From Vespa crabro (Eukaryota > Arthropoda > Insecta > Hymenoptera > Vespidae): a DNA stretch of 64,000 nucleotides. A program made the position numbers and the translations under genes. This document shows positions 11,380 through 22,710 of the stretch, piece by piece. Location: the NCBI RefSeq assembly GCF_910589235.1, contig NC_060957.1, positions 6,662,662 through 6,726,661 on the forward strand, written 5' to 3'. The number at the start of each line of letters is the position of its first letter. Position 1 is the first letter of the stretch. Below the pieces are notes generated by a model. The model was given only the letters and a program-made list of their open reading frames with translations. It searched no databases and was not told where the DNA came from.

Positions 11380-12119
11380 TTTTTTTTTTTTCTTTCTAGT
11401 TGTAGTAAAAGAAGTAATAAAAGAAATCTGATTAAATATAATATTTGTTCGTTGGTGGAAGGGAAATAACATCGAAATTCGAAATTCTTTCAAAGGATAG
11501 AATTTTCGTTTTCGAATGTATTCTATTATGTAGTACGAGTGAGGAGGAAAGAGATAGTTGCTCAATACCAATAGAGAAAAGAGAAAATTCGGTTCTTGGC
11601 AAGGCCGTTCTTAGTGATCTCGTAAAGAACGAATGGGCCGAACATTTTCTATCGCGTCCGGCAATCGACTTAGCTTCTTTACGGTGCAAACGGTTGAATA
11701 CCGTGTTCAAACAAGCAACCCAACGTCTCAGTATTGGTAAAAGGTAGATAAAAGATAGACACTTGCTTCGCAATGTTGTTCTTACTGTAAGAGAAATAAT
11801 TCCAATGTCGGAGATTTTCTCAAAATTCAATTCTCTTCACGACTTATCGCATCTTTCGTCTGACCATATGTTTTTTAAAACGAAAAAAAAAAAAACGGAA
11901 AAAAAGAAATCTTTTAGAATTTTATTTTTATCCTTCACAGATTTTCAATTTTTTTAATTTCATTCGTGATCATTCATGAATCGTTATTTCAACAAACGAT
12001 CAATCTTATAATCTTCATTCCGTACACGTGTTACATGAAGATCATTACATAAATACGTACACATTTGTTAAGTCAATTAATCAGAATAATCGCAGAATGT
12101 CAGAGGGGATAGGATCGAG

Positions 12120-12485
12120 AATAAGTATTTGCTCGCCCTCGATGAAACGCCGTCGGTGTCCAGCAACATACTCGTTTCGAGTTTCACGATCCTGAGGAGG
12201 GAATGGTGCTGCAAGTTGGCTGGAGAAGGTACACGCGTAGAGGGTACCTGGACACGTGTGTACGCACGGTTACCAAGTCGATTGGATAAATTTAAAGCGA
12301 TGTAAAGATACCGTTACTACCAGCACGTATCCTACGACGATACAGGCTTTGCTGCTACCGAAGTCGCAATCTCACTTAGAAGGAGATGCCGCGGCGAATC
12401 TTCGAAGTGGTAGAACCTCGACGCTTTTCCCTAGCCTGCATTCCTTCTCGGTAGAGCAACCTTCCGTTATCTTGTTAAAAGCCCG
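12120..12485. promoter_or_regulatory. Candidate conserved non-coding island
   Basis: About 365 bp of repeat-free, GC-balanced sequence. The + frame from 12256 to 12489 shows no known domain. A donor-like ggagaag|gtacac is present near 12229. It could be an enhancer or part of an unannotated exon. Confidence 0.25.
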
Positions 12486-12678
12486 ATAGTTCTGTTCGCA
12501 TTCATTTCTCTTTTTTCGATGTCAATTCAAATGTCTTTATCAGGCTGGTTAGAAGAGGAAGCAAAAGTTTAAAGAGATATAACAAATGATCGAAGAAAAA
12601 ATTTGTATTGGGAAAAGAGGAGATCTAAGAGGGTGTAAAGTATCTTATTGGATGAATTACGTGTGAGAAAGAATGACG

Positions 12679-12800
12679 AAAGGAAAGAAGGAAGGAAGGA
12701 AGAAAAGAAAGAAGGAAGGAAGAAAAGAAGGAAGGAAGGAAGGAAAGAAGGAAGGAAGGAAGGAAGGAAGGAAGGAAGGAAGGAAGGAAGGAAGGACGGA
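12679..12800. repeat. (GGAA)n array
   Basis: About 120 bp of mostly GGAA units with GAAA interruptions. The last 60 bp is nearly pure. GGAA is the core bound by ETS-family factors. Confidence 0.96.
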
Positions 12801-12924
12801 AAGGGGTAAATACGGAAGAAAGATTGTGCGCGGGCGGGCAAACGGCCAGGGATGCAGAGAAGCGAAAGAGAGAAAGAGTGAGTGAGGGAGAAGGAGATAG
12901 AGGGGGCAGAGCGAACAGCGAGGC

Positions 12925-13125
12925 AGAGGAACGGGCAGAGCCGTAACGTGGGCTAAACTACACAGTCTCGGTGGGTATAAGTCGGGCTATTATCGGGCTA
13001 TGCGCTGAGAGCCCTCCGCTTTCATCCGCTAATGGGCAGCTCTCCGCCCGTCTGCTCCTTTACTGCGTCATTAATACAAGTTGCACATGTCGAGAGTCGG
13101 TGCGCTACAATAATTTACATGAATG
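12925..13125. promoter_or_regulatory. Candidate regulatory island
   Basis: Complex sequence after the GGAA array. It includes gtgggtataagtcggg (TATAAG, TATA-like), a repeated gggctat word, ctgcgtcattaatacaag and an E-box cacatg. No transcript evidence is visible. Confidence 0.28.
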
Positions 13126-13200
13126 GAATTGAAAATTTTCTACTTCGCGGAGGAGAAAAAGACACGAGAGAGCGCGAGAGTACGAGAAGCAACGAACGCT

Positions 13201-13227
13201 ACGAAACGAAACGAAACGAAACGAAAT
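13201..13227. repeat. (ACGAA)5 pentanucleotide repeat
   Basis: Five exact units of acgaa, the last followed by a variant atgaa. Confidence 0.93.
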
Positions 13228-13479
13228 GAACGCGGAGATTGGGAGGAGAGTAAAGGAGAGGAGGAGGAGGAAGAGGAGGAGGAGGACGTGGGAGAAGGTG
13301 AGGTGAGATGAGGTGAGGTGGGGTGGAAGGTAGAAGTTGGGTGGACGAGAAAGAAAAAGAGGAAGAGAGAGAGAGAAAGAGAGAAAGATATCGCTAAAAC
13401 GGCGGACGGTAGTGTCGGGTGTGGGAGGATGCGGTGAGGGGGAAGAGGATGAAGAGGAAGAAGAGGAGGGGAAAGAAAA

Positions 13480-13545
13480 TCTTGTGGCGTTTTATGTCAG
13501 TAATTACATGAAAGATGGTATAACCTACCAAGCCAAACGACCGAC
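13480..13545. promoter_or_regulatory. Small homeodomain-site island
   Basis: gtggcgttttatgtcag is followed by taattacatg within 40 bp, giving TTTTATG and TAATTA cores between purine-rich and pyrimidine-rich tracts. Confidence 0.22.
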
Positions 13546-13973
13546 CGAAGGCTGTCCCCCTTCTTCCTCCCTTACCATACCATCTTCATCCCTCCAAAGC
13601 AGTCAGCCAGCCAACCCACGCGTCTTTCTCTTTCAATCGTCGGCCGGAAACTCCTCTCTCGTCCCACCCCTGTCACTCGTATCTCTCAATCCGTTTCCAC
13701 CATTTTTTCCTTCTCCTCCAATTCCTCTTCCTCCTTCTCTTCCTCATCCTCTTATTCCTCTTTTTTCATCCTTCGTCGTACGCCTGACTCGTCTTCACCA
13801 GAAGGGTGGATAATCTTTTTGCATTTTAATTTGTATATGGAGTGTGTCCGGCTGACTTGAGGATTACCCATGCCCATACTCCTCTTCTTTTTACTTCTTC
13901 TTTTGGAAAAACCGCTCTTTTTTCTACAGGGTGTCCACCGTGAAAACACCACCGCAGAAAAGATCATCGCCGG

Positions 13974-14100
13974 CGTCGTCGTCGTCGTCGTTGTCGTCGT
14001 CGTCGTTGACCCTGCGTCGCACTTTATTACGCACGGGCTCGTGAGTTAGCGCAAATAATGTCGTCGTAAAGTAATCACCCCTTGGCCGCACACCGGAAGC
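13974..14100. promoter_or_regulatory. (TCG)n repeat and adjacent regulatory-like island
   Basis: TCG triplets (13974-14007) adjoin complex sequence containing cactttattacgcacggg and gcgcaaataatg. TTTATTACG is an Abd-B/caudal-type core. Confidence 0.28.
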
Positions 14101-14341
14101 TGTTCCCTCTTTCTCTCGCCCCCACGCCTACGCGCCATGACTCGCCCCGCACGAATACACGTGTTTCTCTATCTACGTGTTTATACGTGAGAGAGAAAGA
14201 AAAAGAGAGAGAAAGAGAACGCGTCGTACGGTTGGGTTCGCAACACGCTCATAAGTATAGCCTTATGCGCCGACGTGCAAGAGCCGTATGCCTCGATTAA
14301 TGGCGTTGAATATCCTTCGGAATAAATTCGAATCCAACGTG

Positions 14342-14369
14342 TCTTCTTCTTCTTCTTCTTCTTCTTCTC
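14342..14369. repeat. (CTT)n repeat
   Basis: Nine CTT/TTC units with C-rich extension. Confidence 0.94.
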
Positions 14370-14569
14370 CTTTTTCTTCCTCCTTTTCTTCGCAGACCGA
14401 CACCTTTTCTCGCGCCCCTTACTCTGTCTACTTGTTGTAAGAGAGAAAGAGAGAATCTTCTGAACGAACGAGCGAGAGTCGAAAGCATGTGAATCGTAGA
14501 AACGAAGTGCCTTTCTACGAACGGCCCGTAGATTTATAGCTTTTTCGAATAGTCTTTTCGTTTGATTTG

Positions 14570-14619
14570 TGAAAGAGACAGAGAGAAATAAAAAGAAAGA
14601 GAGAGAGAGAGAAACGGAA

Positions 14620-14670
<51 letters not shown>

Positions 14671-14733
14671 AAGAGACAGAAAGAGAGAGAGAAATAGAAA
14701 GACAGAGAAAGAGAAAAAGAAAGAGAGAGAAAG
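14570..14733. repeat. Long GA polypurine tract with internal duplication
   Basis: More than 160 bp of almost pure purine. The segment ggaaagagacagaaagag starts at 14616 and again at 14668, a 52-bp offset, so part of the tract grew by segmental duplication. Confidence 0.95.
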
Positions 14734-14939
14734 GTTATAAGGATAAAAAAGAAAAATAAATGTCGATATACGTATCTTAGCTTTCTTCTGCTTTGAAAAG
14801 GATCAGTCGAAGAGAAAGGAGAAATGTAGAAAGATTAAACTTAAGAATCTTTTCTCTCTTTCATATCACTTGCCAATTTGATTCCGTACGCGCGAATGAG
14901 CGTAGCGACGTGCAACCAAGTGAGCTCGTGAAATCTGAT

Positions 14940-14950
14940 TCTCTCTATCT

Positions 14951-14984
<34 letters not shown>

Positions 14985-15028
14985 TTCTCTCTCTCTCTTT
15001 CTCTTTATCTTTCTCTCTCTTTCTATCT
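14940..15028. repeat. CT microsatellite
   Basis: CT with frequent TTT and TAT interruptions. Confidence 0.95.
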
Positions 15029-15740
15029 CCCAACGGACACAGCCTACTTTCTCAAGCACTTTCGATTATTTATGGAGCACCGTGCAACACCGTAAGAGCA
15101 GCAGTATTCTTTCTTACCGAACGAACGATGCTCCAAGGCATTCGCGTCACTCGATATCGAAGCATCCACCAGCGTACGTAACCGCCTTGGGAAAGAATAC
15201 ACACATCGTGCGACGAGTTTGAAAGCGAGCTCATGGCGTATCATAAATTTTCTTACTCGCATTACGCCTCGTCCCGTGAACTTCTTCTTTTTACATCTTT
15301 TCGTTTTTTTTTCTTTTTTCTTTTTTTTTCCTTTTTTCTTTTTTCTTTTCTTGCTAAGGACTATCCTAAGTATTCAATATATAATAAATTAGTTATTCAA
15401 AGCTAATGATCATAATGATCTAACAAAAATATAAAATATTGTTAAATTACAAGGTATCGTTAAATGTTGAATTTATTTTTTATCAATTGTATTACTATGT
15501 GTTTAGAAGAATTTTAGAAGAAATGAAATTTGAGAAGAATTTGAAGAAAAAACAAAAAGAAATTATTAGAAATTCTAAATGGAACGATTTTAAAATCAAG
15601 TATCAATTACCAACAAATTCCAATACCAGTCAATGACATTATGTCGCGACATTATCTCGAAAGGGATGACAAAGTGATTGCGATCTCGTTTAACGCTTCT
15701 TTATTTTTCGAGAGACAAACGAAGAGCAAGCTAACGAACG

Positions 15741-15800
<60 letters not shown>

Positions 15801-15817
15801 GTAGACAGACAGACAGA
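15741..15817. repeat. Compound (GA)n-(GACA)n repeat
   Basis: A pure GA tract to about 15785 changes into GACA units, with one ggta interruption. Confidence 0.96.
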
Positions 15818-15849
15818 AAGAGAAAAAGTTGATGATCGCCAATCGCTAG

Positions 15850-16135
15850 TTTCTATTTCAGGTGATGCTGCGGGATAAGCAGACGTGTATTTCGTATACT
15901 CCCTGTATATAGAAGGTCGTTTCCGAGTTCTTCGCCAACATTAGCCATGGCAACTCGGTAGCCTATAGCTAGCTCCGAGTAGGGCCATACGTCAACGTCC
16001 ATTACCCTTCCACCCCGCTGCTGGCTTTAATGTTTTCGACTCGGGCACTCTTTATCCCACCTTGCAGCTAATTAGCGAGCCAGATACCGGACACGCGCTC
16101 CCAGTCCACCCATCCCATTGCTGCACGAGCTACGT
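15850..16135. promoter_or_regulatory. Candidate regulatory or exon-like island
   Basis: Starts with a good acceptor (gctagtttctatttcag, AG at 15860-15861), after which one frame stays open for 16 codons. The rest is complex, with inverted-repeat-like actcggtagcc...agctccgagt, ctggctttaatg and gcagctaattagcgag. It could be a terminal exon or an enhancer. Confidence 0.25.
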
Positions 16136-16136
16136 T

Positions 16137-16160
16137 AGCAGCAGCAACAGCAGGAGCAGT

Positions 16161-16206
<46 letters not shown>

Positions 16207-16249
16207 CCAGGCAGCAGTAGTGGCAGGCAGCAGTAGTGGCAGCAGCATG
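16137..16249. repeat. (CAG)n compound repeat
   Basis: CAG/AGC triplets with AGT and GGCAGG variants. The - strand gives an Ala/Pro-rich false frame. Confidence 0.95.
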
Positions 16250-16402
16250 GCCACCCCGTATCCACAAAGTCGTCTCAGTGTGTTTTTCTCTTTCTCTCCT
16301 TCTCTCTCTTTCTCTTTCTACCTCCCTTTGGTTTTCTCCCTGTACACACTGAGACCCCTCTTAGCCCTTGCACACGGTCACATCCTACGCTCCACTCGTC
16401 CT

Positions 16403-16406
16403 TTTC

Positions 16407-16452
<46 letters not shown>

Positions 16453-16465
16453 CTCTTTCTCTCTT
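16403..16465. repeat. CT microsatellite
   Basis: Nearly pure CT core of about 40 bp. Confidence 0.96.
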
Positions 16466-16696
16466 CTCGGTCATTGCGGACTCCAAGCCGCGATTATTTC
16501 AAACTCATTTTAACTCATTACCCGGCAACCAGCAGTCTGCTGCAGAATGGCGGAGCAACGAGTGTGTTCTACGTGACTCGTCGAAACAGATTTAGAAGAC
16601 CCTTAAATCCATAAAACAGTTCAAATTTTTGATGCATAAATCGTTTGAAAAATACGATTATATTATTCTCTTATCGTTTTTTATTTTCTTTGAAGA

Positions 16697-16706
16697 TTCT
16701 CTCTTA

Positions 16707-16740
<34 letters not shown>

Positions 16741-16747
16741 TTCTCTC
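16697..16747. repeat. CT microsatellite
   Basis: CT with TTT interruptions. Confidence 0.94.
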
Positions 16748-17057
16748 GATCTTAGGAGAAAGCTTTATTAGTAATATCAAAGAATATCAGAACGCTTAAG
16801 ACGAATTTGCTATCTTTAGCGGTATCTTCCTGAACACCGCTTCATCCTGTTCTTCCGAAAGTAGTTACTTGAAAGTTTGACAAGCTCGAAAGAGAGATAG
16901 CGAGGAAAGAGAGTAGGGTAAGTTCCCACTCGAATCGATCATTAGGTAAGTTTAGAAAAAGGGCCAATCCGAGGAAGGTTTCATTAGGAAATGGATGAAA
17001 CAGTGGATATACGAGGATTGGAAAGGAGGCGGTTCTCTCTGGGAGCGGGAACGAGTC

Positions 17058-17160
17058 AAGAGAGAGAAAGAGAGGAAGAGAGTAAGAGAAATAGAGAGAA
17101 TGAGAAAGAGAAAGAGAAAGAGAAAGAGAGAAGGAGAGAGAGAGAGAGAGAGAAAGGAAG
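17058..17160. repeat. GA / GAAAGA polypurine tract
   Basis: About 100 bp of purine, including tandem AAAGAG units and a final pure GA block. Confidence 0.95.
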
Positions 17161-17364
17161 AGCTTTGAAGCTCGCGATGACTCGGACTGATAATCCATTA
17201 GGATCCGTCTACTTAGAGTATAACATCTATTTGAATGCAAATCAATAGGGAATGGGAAAGGACGGTAGCCAGTAATTGGTCCGGCTTTATTGGAGCTCTC
17301 AGTGTCTCAAAGAGCATCTCGTTCGGTCATCTCCTCTAGCTCCGCTCCGGTCTCTCGCAAGCAA

Positions 17365-17440
17365 CCTCTCTTTCTCTTTCTCTTTCTGTTTCTCTTTCTC
17401 TCTCTCTCTCTCTCTTTCTCTCTCTTTTCTCTTTCTCCCT
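17365..17440. repeat. CT microsatellite
   Basis: CT/CTTT tract. It lies 200 bp after an oppositely oriented GA tract. Confidence 0.95.
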
Positions 17441-17599
17441 TTTACCCCCTTCTCTACCTTCCTCCCTGTCTTCCTTCTCGACTCTCTTTCTCTTTGCTGT
17501 TTCTCCACTCATTGCTCTTCTTCGTCCGAAGTACCGAGTCTTCGCCATCCCGTTTCCTTTGCGCTCGAGCTCCTCTGCGCAAAATACATACACATACAC

Positions 17600-17602
<3 letters not shown>

Positions 17603-17639
<37 letters not shown>
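17603..17639. repeat. TA microsatellite
   Basis: Pure TA after a short CACATA lead-in. Confidence 0.96.
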
Positions 17640-17642
<3 letters not shown>

Positions 17643-17714
17643 GTATTTTAACAAAGTCCTTGTCTCATTTAGCCACTCCTCCTATTCGCTAAAGTAGTCA
17701 AGACAGAGAAACAT

Positions 17715-17728
17715 AAAGAAAGAGAGAA

Positions 17729-17778
<50 letters not shown>
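17715..17778. repeat. GA microsatellite
   Basis: GA with an AAAG lead-in. Confidence 0.96.
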
Positions 17779-18406
17779 CAGGAAAAGTTAGAGTATTATT
17801 AATCGTACGAATATCTTTTGCTTAGACTAAATGAAAATGTCAATAAAACTCGATACGGTCTTGTGACCGACTATATTATCTAATTCTCGTTGATGATTAG
17901 AAAAAAAAAAAGGGAAACGATACAGTACGTCGTCTTAATTCGTCGTCGTCGTCGTTCATAGTCGTGGTTGTCACAAGGGAAAGTCGACGCGCATAAATTT
18001 CCGGGCCTGTTTTTCCTATCGAGTAAAAACTGCCGTTTTTCCTTTCCCGCCAATTTGGCGATTTGAACGTCGATAACGAGAGCGTTCGTTAAAAACATAG
18101 GAATCGTTCGACCGGTTCGATCTCTTCTATCTCCTTTTCCACCCCTCACTTTTTCTCCTTTTCTCTTTCTCTCTCACTTCTCCTTCTCTTTCTCATTTGT
18201 CTTGTTTTTTCGTTACTTTTACGTAATGTCTGCGAGATAACATTGGATTAATAGATATAGGTATGATCGAAAAAGCTAGGAAAAAGGAGAAATAAAAAAG
18301 ACGCGAGATTTCTAAGGAGTAGACGCTTGTTGTCTTGCTTCGCGTTTGTAATGACTCTTCTAAGCAGGTGCAGAACGATTCATTCCCTGCCGTCAATGCG
18401 TGAGTG

Positions 18407-18524
18407 CGAAGAGAAGAGAAGAGAAAGAGAAAGAGAAAAAGAAATTGAAAAAGAAAGAGAAAGGGAAAGAGAAAGAGAATGAAAAAGAGAGAGAGAGAGA
18501 GACGAATAGATAGATAGAGAAAGA
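18407..18524. repeat. GA / GATA polypurine tract
   Basis: GAAA/GA purines end in a short GATA run (18508-18518). Confidence 0.94.
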
Positions 18525-19060
18525 ACAGCAAGCACGACGGGCAAAAGAGATGAAATTAATTCTGACCACGTCGAAGCCACTCAATAGCTTCTTACTTTCC
18601 GTCGTCCTTACGGCCGACTACAAGTATTCGAGTTCTCTCCTTCGGTAATGGCTTGTAAGAGGAAACGGCAAAGATTTATAGGTTGCCAGAAAGAAAATAT
18701 ATGCGAGTCAACAATGCATCGATACAATATAGGGCGACAGTGTGTGCTCTAGGCACACACAGGGGGGTTTCGTGATAGGGAGAACAAGAGAAGAAAGAAA
18801 GAAAGAGAGCCTCGACAAAAAGCTATACACACGCCACAATCAAACGGCGCGATTTCCAATGGAGTTTCTTTTTGCGTGTCCGCATGATTAACGATCGAAC
18901 GCACTCGACTTCCGATCCAAGTAGACTACGACATTCCACGAACGGTAAGCAACGCTGCTCTCCGGCTCCTTCCTAGCTCAACTCGCGCGTTTCAGTTTTA
19001 TTTTCTTTTCTACCTCCCCATCCTTCTCCACCACCTCCTTTTTCTCTCCACCTCTTCTTC

Positions 19061-19063
<3 letters not shown>

Positions 19064-19102
<39 letters not shown>

Positions 19103-19134
19103 TTCCCTCTTTCTCTCTCTCCCTCGCTTTTTAT
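19064..19134. repeat. CT microsatellite
   Basis: A pure CT core (19064-19098) is followed by CTTT/CCCT variants. Confidence 0.96.
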
Positions 19135-19383
19135 TTCTTTCTTCCGAAGGCGTCGTTTCGCGCCTTCTTCACCTTCATTGATTCATCGAGGCCCATCGAT
19201 CTATTTTCACTAATACTCTCGAATAACTCCATGCGTATGGTCACTTGTATTCGTTTGGCAAACTCAAGAAATCACTTCGAGTAAAGCTTTTCGATTTCCT
19301 TTTTTTTTTTTCTTTTTTTCCTTTTCCTTTTTCTATGACGGGAGTAAGCATCAATTTGCGGAAATCAATTTCGAAATTTATAT

Positions 19384-19386
<3 letters not shown>

Positions 19387-19426
<40 letters not shown>
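19387..19426. repeat. TA microsatellite
   Basis: Twenty TA units without interruption. Confidence 0.97.
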
Positions 19427-19428
<2 letters not shown>

Positions 19429-19647
19429 CGTCTATCATGTTTCGATTTTAAACGATCGTTCGCACTAACGTAAAAGAAAATAGACACACGAGCCTTTATG
19501 TATAATGAACTTTATGCTACCTCGCGTGAAAGATCATCGGAGGAGTATTAACGGAGAGGTAGGACGAGATCGCTATTAAATGCGGCTTCGAGAGAGAAGT
19601 ACCAGCCGTAATGTCTTTATTCTTGGCATGACAGCGAGAAGCAGAAC

Positions 19648-19649
<2 letters not shown>

Positions 19650-19691
<42 letters not shown>

Positions 19692-19720
19692 CTCTCTCTT
19701 TCTTTATCTCTATCTCTCTC
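19650..19720. repeat. CT microsatellite
   Basis: Pure CT core with TTT and TAT interruptions downstream. Confidence 0.96.
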
Positions 19721-20064
19721 GAGCTTCCCGTTCAGTGTAACGAATTACTTATGATTTATTAATAGTCCCGGGAACTTCGATGCCTCTGGGAAAATTAGTC
19801 TTCACTCTTCGACCAGAATGTGTGGGCTGCTATTCAGTAATTCGTTCGAGAGTCAAAACCGTAAAATTTCTTCTAGACACCCACAATCGAGTGGAATGTA
19901 AAAAAGAAAAAAAAACCAAAAAAAAGAAAAGAAATACGACTGTATATCTTCGGGATAAGAATGAGAAGAGAGGAAAAAAATCTTAAATTTGTGTATGAAA
20001 GTGTAGGGTTAAAGAACAATACGCGACGAAATGTACAATTTCTAAAACGATTTCGATCCGTTCA

Positions 20065-20065
20065 G

Positions 20066-20097
<32 letters not shown>

Positions 20098-20168
20098 TGT
20101 ACGTACGTATGTATGTATGTATGTATGTATGTATGTATGTATGTATGTATGTATGTATGTATGTATGT
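20065..20168. repeat. (TA)15 followed by (TGTA)n
   Basis: TA at 20065-20094 passes into ATGT units to 20168, about 15 of them pure. Confidence 0.97.
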
Positions 20169-20506
20169 CGTTCTTATCTGCACACGTTTCTTCGCTCTTA
20201 TCGAGTAAATTACGATTTTATAATTCACGTGAAAGTCGACACCGACTCAATTCCTTCTTCCCTTCTCCTCCTCCTCCTTCTCTTTCTCCTCCCACCCTCT
20301 TACCACTATCGATGGAAATTCAATATAAGCAAAGTATCCGTGAGAGCGTGTATAGCGAAGCTTTTCTTTGGTTCGATCTTACTTTGCCGCTCGAATGCGA
20401 CGTTTAAGAGCAATTTCCGAGGTATAATCTACGGGATAAACGCACTCTTTACGCTTTATTACGCGTTAAACATTCGAGGGTGAAGAAGGATGACGCGTAC
20501 ACGTAG

Positions 20507-20528
20507 AGTACGTAAGTACTTACGTACT
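20507..20528. repeat. 22-bp perfect palindrome
   Basis: Self-complementary over all 22 bases with no spacer, centred on the aagtactt core. The next bases outward do not pair. Confidence 0.92.
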
Positions 20529-20740
20529 TACATACGTACATATGTTGGAACATCTCGAAGGAAGAGAGAATTATCCAATATATCTTGCGAGATATTCTCT
20601 TCGTCTTGCCTAGTCCATAAACGCGCGACCTGTAATTTTAACGTCGGCATTCGTATTTTCGTTAACTCCTCATAAATAGTTTGCCTCGATTGTTTCGCAA
20701 GGTATCATTAAAAAAAGAAACTATCGATATATCTATGCAG

Positions 20741-20742
<2 letters not shown>

Positions 20743-20771
<29 letters not shown>

Positions 20772-20800
20772 GTGTGTGTATGTGTGTATAATATATATAA
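20743..20800. repeat. TA-(GT)n-TA compound repeat
   Basis: A GT run of about 20 bp flanked by TA sequence on both sides. Confidence 0.94.
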
Positions 20801-21024
20801 TATGTACCGGAGAAATCATATAAAATTGTAAAAATCTTATCTGATCGAAATTCTTTCGTTTCTTAGCCTGCATAAAAGCTACTCGATTCATCGATCGATT
20901 GATCGTTCTGTCTAATGTATCATTAAGAAAGTTCGCAATTGAGATACGGAGAAATCTCGTATGAAGTGTCGGTTAAAACATCCGTTCGTAAATAATCGTC
21001 TAGAATCGGTCTTTGTGAGATTGG

Positions 21025-21425
21025 AAAATGAATGGGCAATAATGAAGCGTATCTCATAGATACGATGTTGGTGGAGGCTCTCTGCATGTGTTCAAGAGCT
21101 TTAATATTGTCAACTAGTATTAACCAATGGTGTTGCTCATACTGGTGCCTTTGCTGCTGCTGCTGCTGCTGCTCCTGTTGCTCCTTTCACGCCTTCCTTC
21201 TAATTACGGTTTAAGCTTCGACCGGGTGTTCTTAGATAAACGAGCCTAGCGTAACGGCGCATAAATTTTTCAATTACACGCACACCTAAAGCCCGTTATT
21301 ATAGCACGATCATTGCCCGATCTAGAAACGCCCGCGAACCGGCGTGCTAATCTACGAATAATAATCCGAACATTAGCTTTCGTAAACGTCGTTACGCCTT
21401 CGACTTAATCAGCTTCATGCTGAGT
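21025..21425. promoter_or_regulatory. Candidate conserved non-coding island with a (GCT)7 core
   Basis: A GCT triplet run (21152-21172) is followed by about 230 bp of complex sequence containing ggcgcataaatttttcaatt, ataataatccgaacattagc and acttaatcagcttcatgctg. No useful open frame. Enhancer-like by composition. Confidence 0.32.
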
Positions 21426-22267
21426 GCTACTTTTTTATTATTTTTTTTCTTTTTTTTTTTTTCTTATTTTTCTTTCATCGACAAATGCACAAGTTGTTTT
21501 ATTTTTTGATAATTAAGGGAACGATATTCTAGGAATTTCATAGGAGGGGAATATAGATTTGAATTTGTTCTAATGTTTCTCGTTCAATTACGATATCGGT
21601 CATCGTCACGAAAGCGTCGAAAGGATGACGCGACAAGCGTATAATGGAATAATCGCTCGTCCATCTCATTCGAGTGGGTACTCAATTCGACCTGTCGTCG
21701 AACGATATTACGTATCCTTGATATAATTCGTGAAATCTTTAAGAGATCTTTACCATCCGTGTGATAGGAAATTATTCCCGAGAACCGTGTTATAGTTTAA
21801 ACACTTTTCACATGATAGATCACGTTGTATTTTATATCATTTATATTTTCGCCTAAACTCGCGACTACGTTATCTTAAGAATTTCACGCTAAGAATCAGA
21901 ATTTATCAGGCGGTTACGATAACCGTATCGATTTTTTCTATTGTCTCTTTCTTTTTTTTTTTTTTTTTTGATATTGTCGAATACGAAAGAACGTGTCCTG
22001 GCCTCTCCTTGAAGCAAGCAACAAGCAAGCAATAAACATCGAAGCATTATGCCTCACGGACGAGGTTATCTGTCCGTCTGCACTTTGCCTGTCTGCTACG
22101 TAGAGCCGTACAGTATTGCATTTACAATCGGAGCCGCAGTAAAGTGAAAGTTCACTCTTACGGTGCTCGTTCTTGCTACTCTTTTTCCGATTGTCTCGTC
22201 ATCGGGTTTGTTCGTTTGTGGCTCGCATGCTCGCTCGTTCGCTAAGAGAATTCTGTTGTACTTTGCT

Positions 22268-22288
22268 TGCTGTTGCTGCTGCTGCTGC
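22268..22288. repeat. (GCT)n triplet repeat
   Basis: Short GCT run. The - strand reads as a Gln run in a false frame at 22293-22096. Confidence 0.9.
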
Positions 22289-22316
22289 GACATTATCCTA
22301 TCAGACCTAACATACG

Positions 22317-22322
22317 AAAGTA

Positions 22323-22355
<33 letters not shown>

Positions 22356-22410
22356 GAAAGAGAAATAGAGAGAAAGAAAGAGAGAGAGAGAAAGAGAGAA
22401 AGAAAGAGGA
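22317..22410. repeat. GA / GAAAGA polypurine tract
   Basis: AAAGAG hexamers pass into GA. Pure purine apart from single T interruptions. Confidence 0.95.
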
Positions 22411-22682
22411 GCGGGGAAAGAGAATGGATGCTGAAACGACGTCGCTGATCCCGAACGATCTCTCTTATCCGCTCTCCGTGAGACAAATTCTCACGCTTCG
22501 TACACGACGTACACACATGTACCTACATATGTACGTCGCGCTTCTACTCTCGCCTGTGTGTTGTTCTTCGTCCCAACGATTATATACCTACACCTTATAA
22601 AAGCTATACTCTCAGTACTACCACTACTTACCAAAGTAAGATCGAAGCGTCCCGTATCGAGTTAATAACGCCCTAACGTCGC

Positions 22683-22710
22683 TTCGTTCGTTCGTTCGTT
22701 CGTTCGTTCG
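22683..22710. repeat. (TTCG)7 tetranucleotide repeat
   Basis: Seven CpG-containing units. Confidence 0.95.

Larger units (their letters stand above)
10000..15000. other. Non-coding stretch, 10-15 kb
   Basis: No gene is supported. It is AT-rich to about 12.1 kb, then alternates GC-balanced islands (12120-12480, 12925-13125, 13480-13545, 13995-14100) with a large GGAA array and GAGG-type purine sequence (13251-13470). The frame at 13337-13813 is built from polypurine followed by polypyrimidine and is not credible. Confidence 0.75.
15000..20000. other. Non-coding stretch, 15-20 kb
   Basis: No gene is supported. Poly-T/C (15300-15350) and AT-rich sequence (15360-15640) are followed by a complex island, then a GA/CT-dense zone to 17.8 kb. 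17.9-18.15 and 18.6-19.0 kb are complex but have no convincing frame. A perfect 8-bp stem (gtgtgtgc/gcacacac) with a 5-nt loop lies at 18740-18760. Confidence 0.72.

Noticed and set aside
12969..12990. Possible miR-278 (tcggtggg seed)
   Set aside because: Only the seed matches; the rest of the mature sequence and the hairpin are absent.
13337..13813. 158-codon + strand frame as a gene
   Set aside because: It is built from a GA/GGA purine stretch followed by a CTCC pyrimidine stretch, with only about 70 bp of complex sequence between them.
17669..17692. Possible miR-282 (atttagcc-ctcct)
   Set aside because: It diverges after about 14 nt, and no precursor fold is apparent.
19893..19912. Possible miR-1 (tggaatgtaaa)
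   Set aside because: The match stops after 11 nt and runs into A-rich sequence. No precursor-like hairpin is seen.
22206..22230. Possible miR-375 (tttgttcgtttg...ggctcg)
   Set aside because: There is an extra base in the middle, the 3' end differs, and no complementary arm lies within 100 bp on either side.
22096..22293. Minus-strand poly-Gln frame starting MSQQQQQQQ
   Set aside because: The Gln run is a (GCT)n microsatellite at the very start, and the remaining 50 codons show no domain or splice support.
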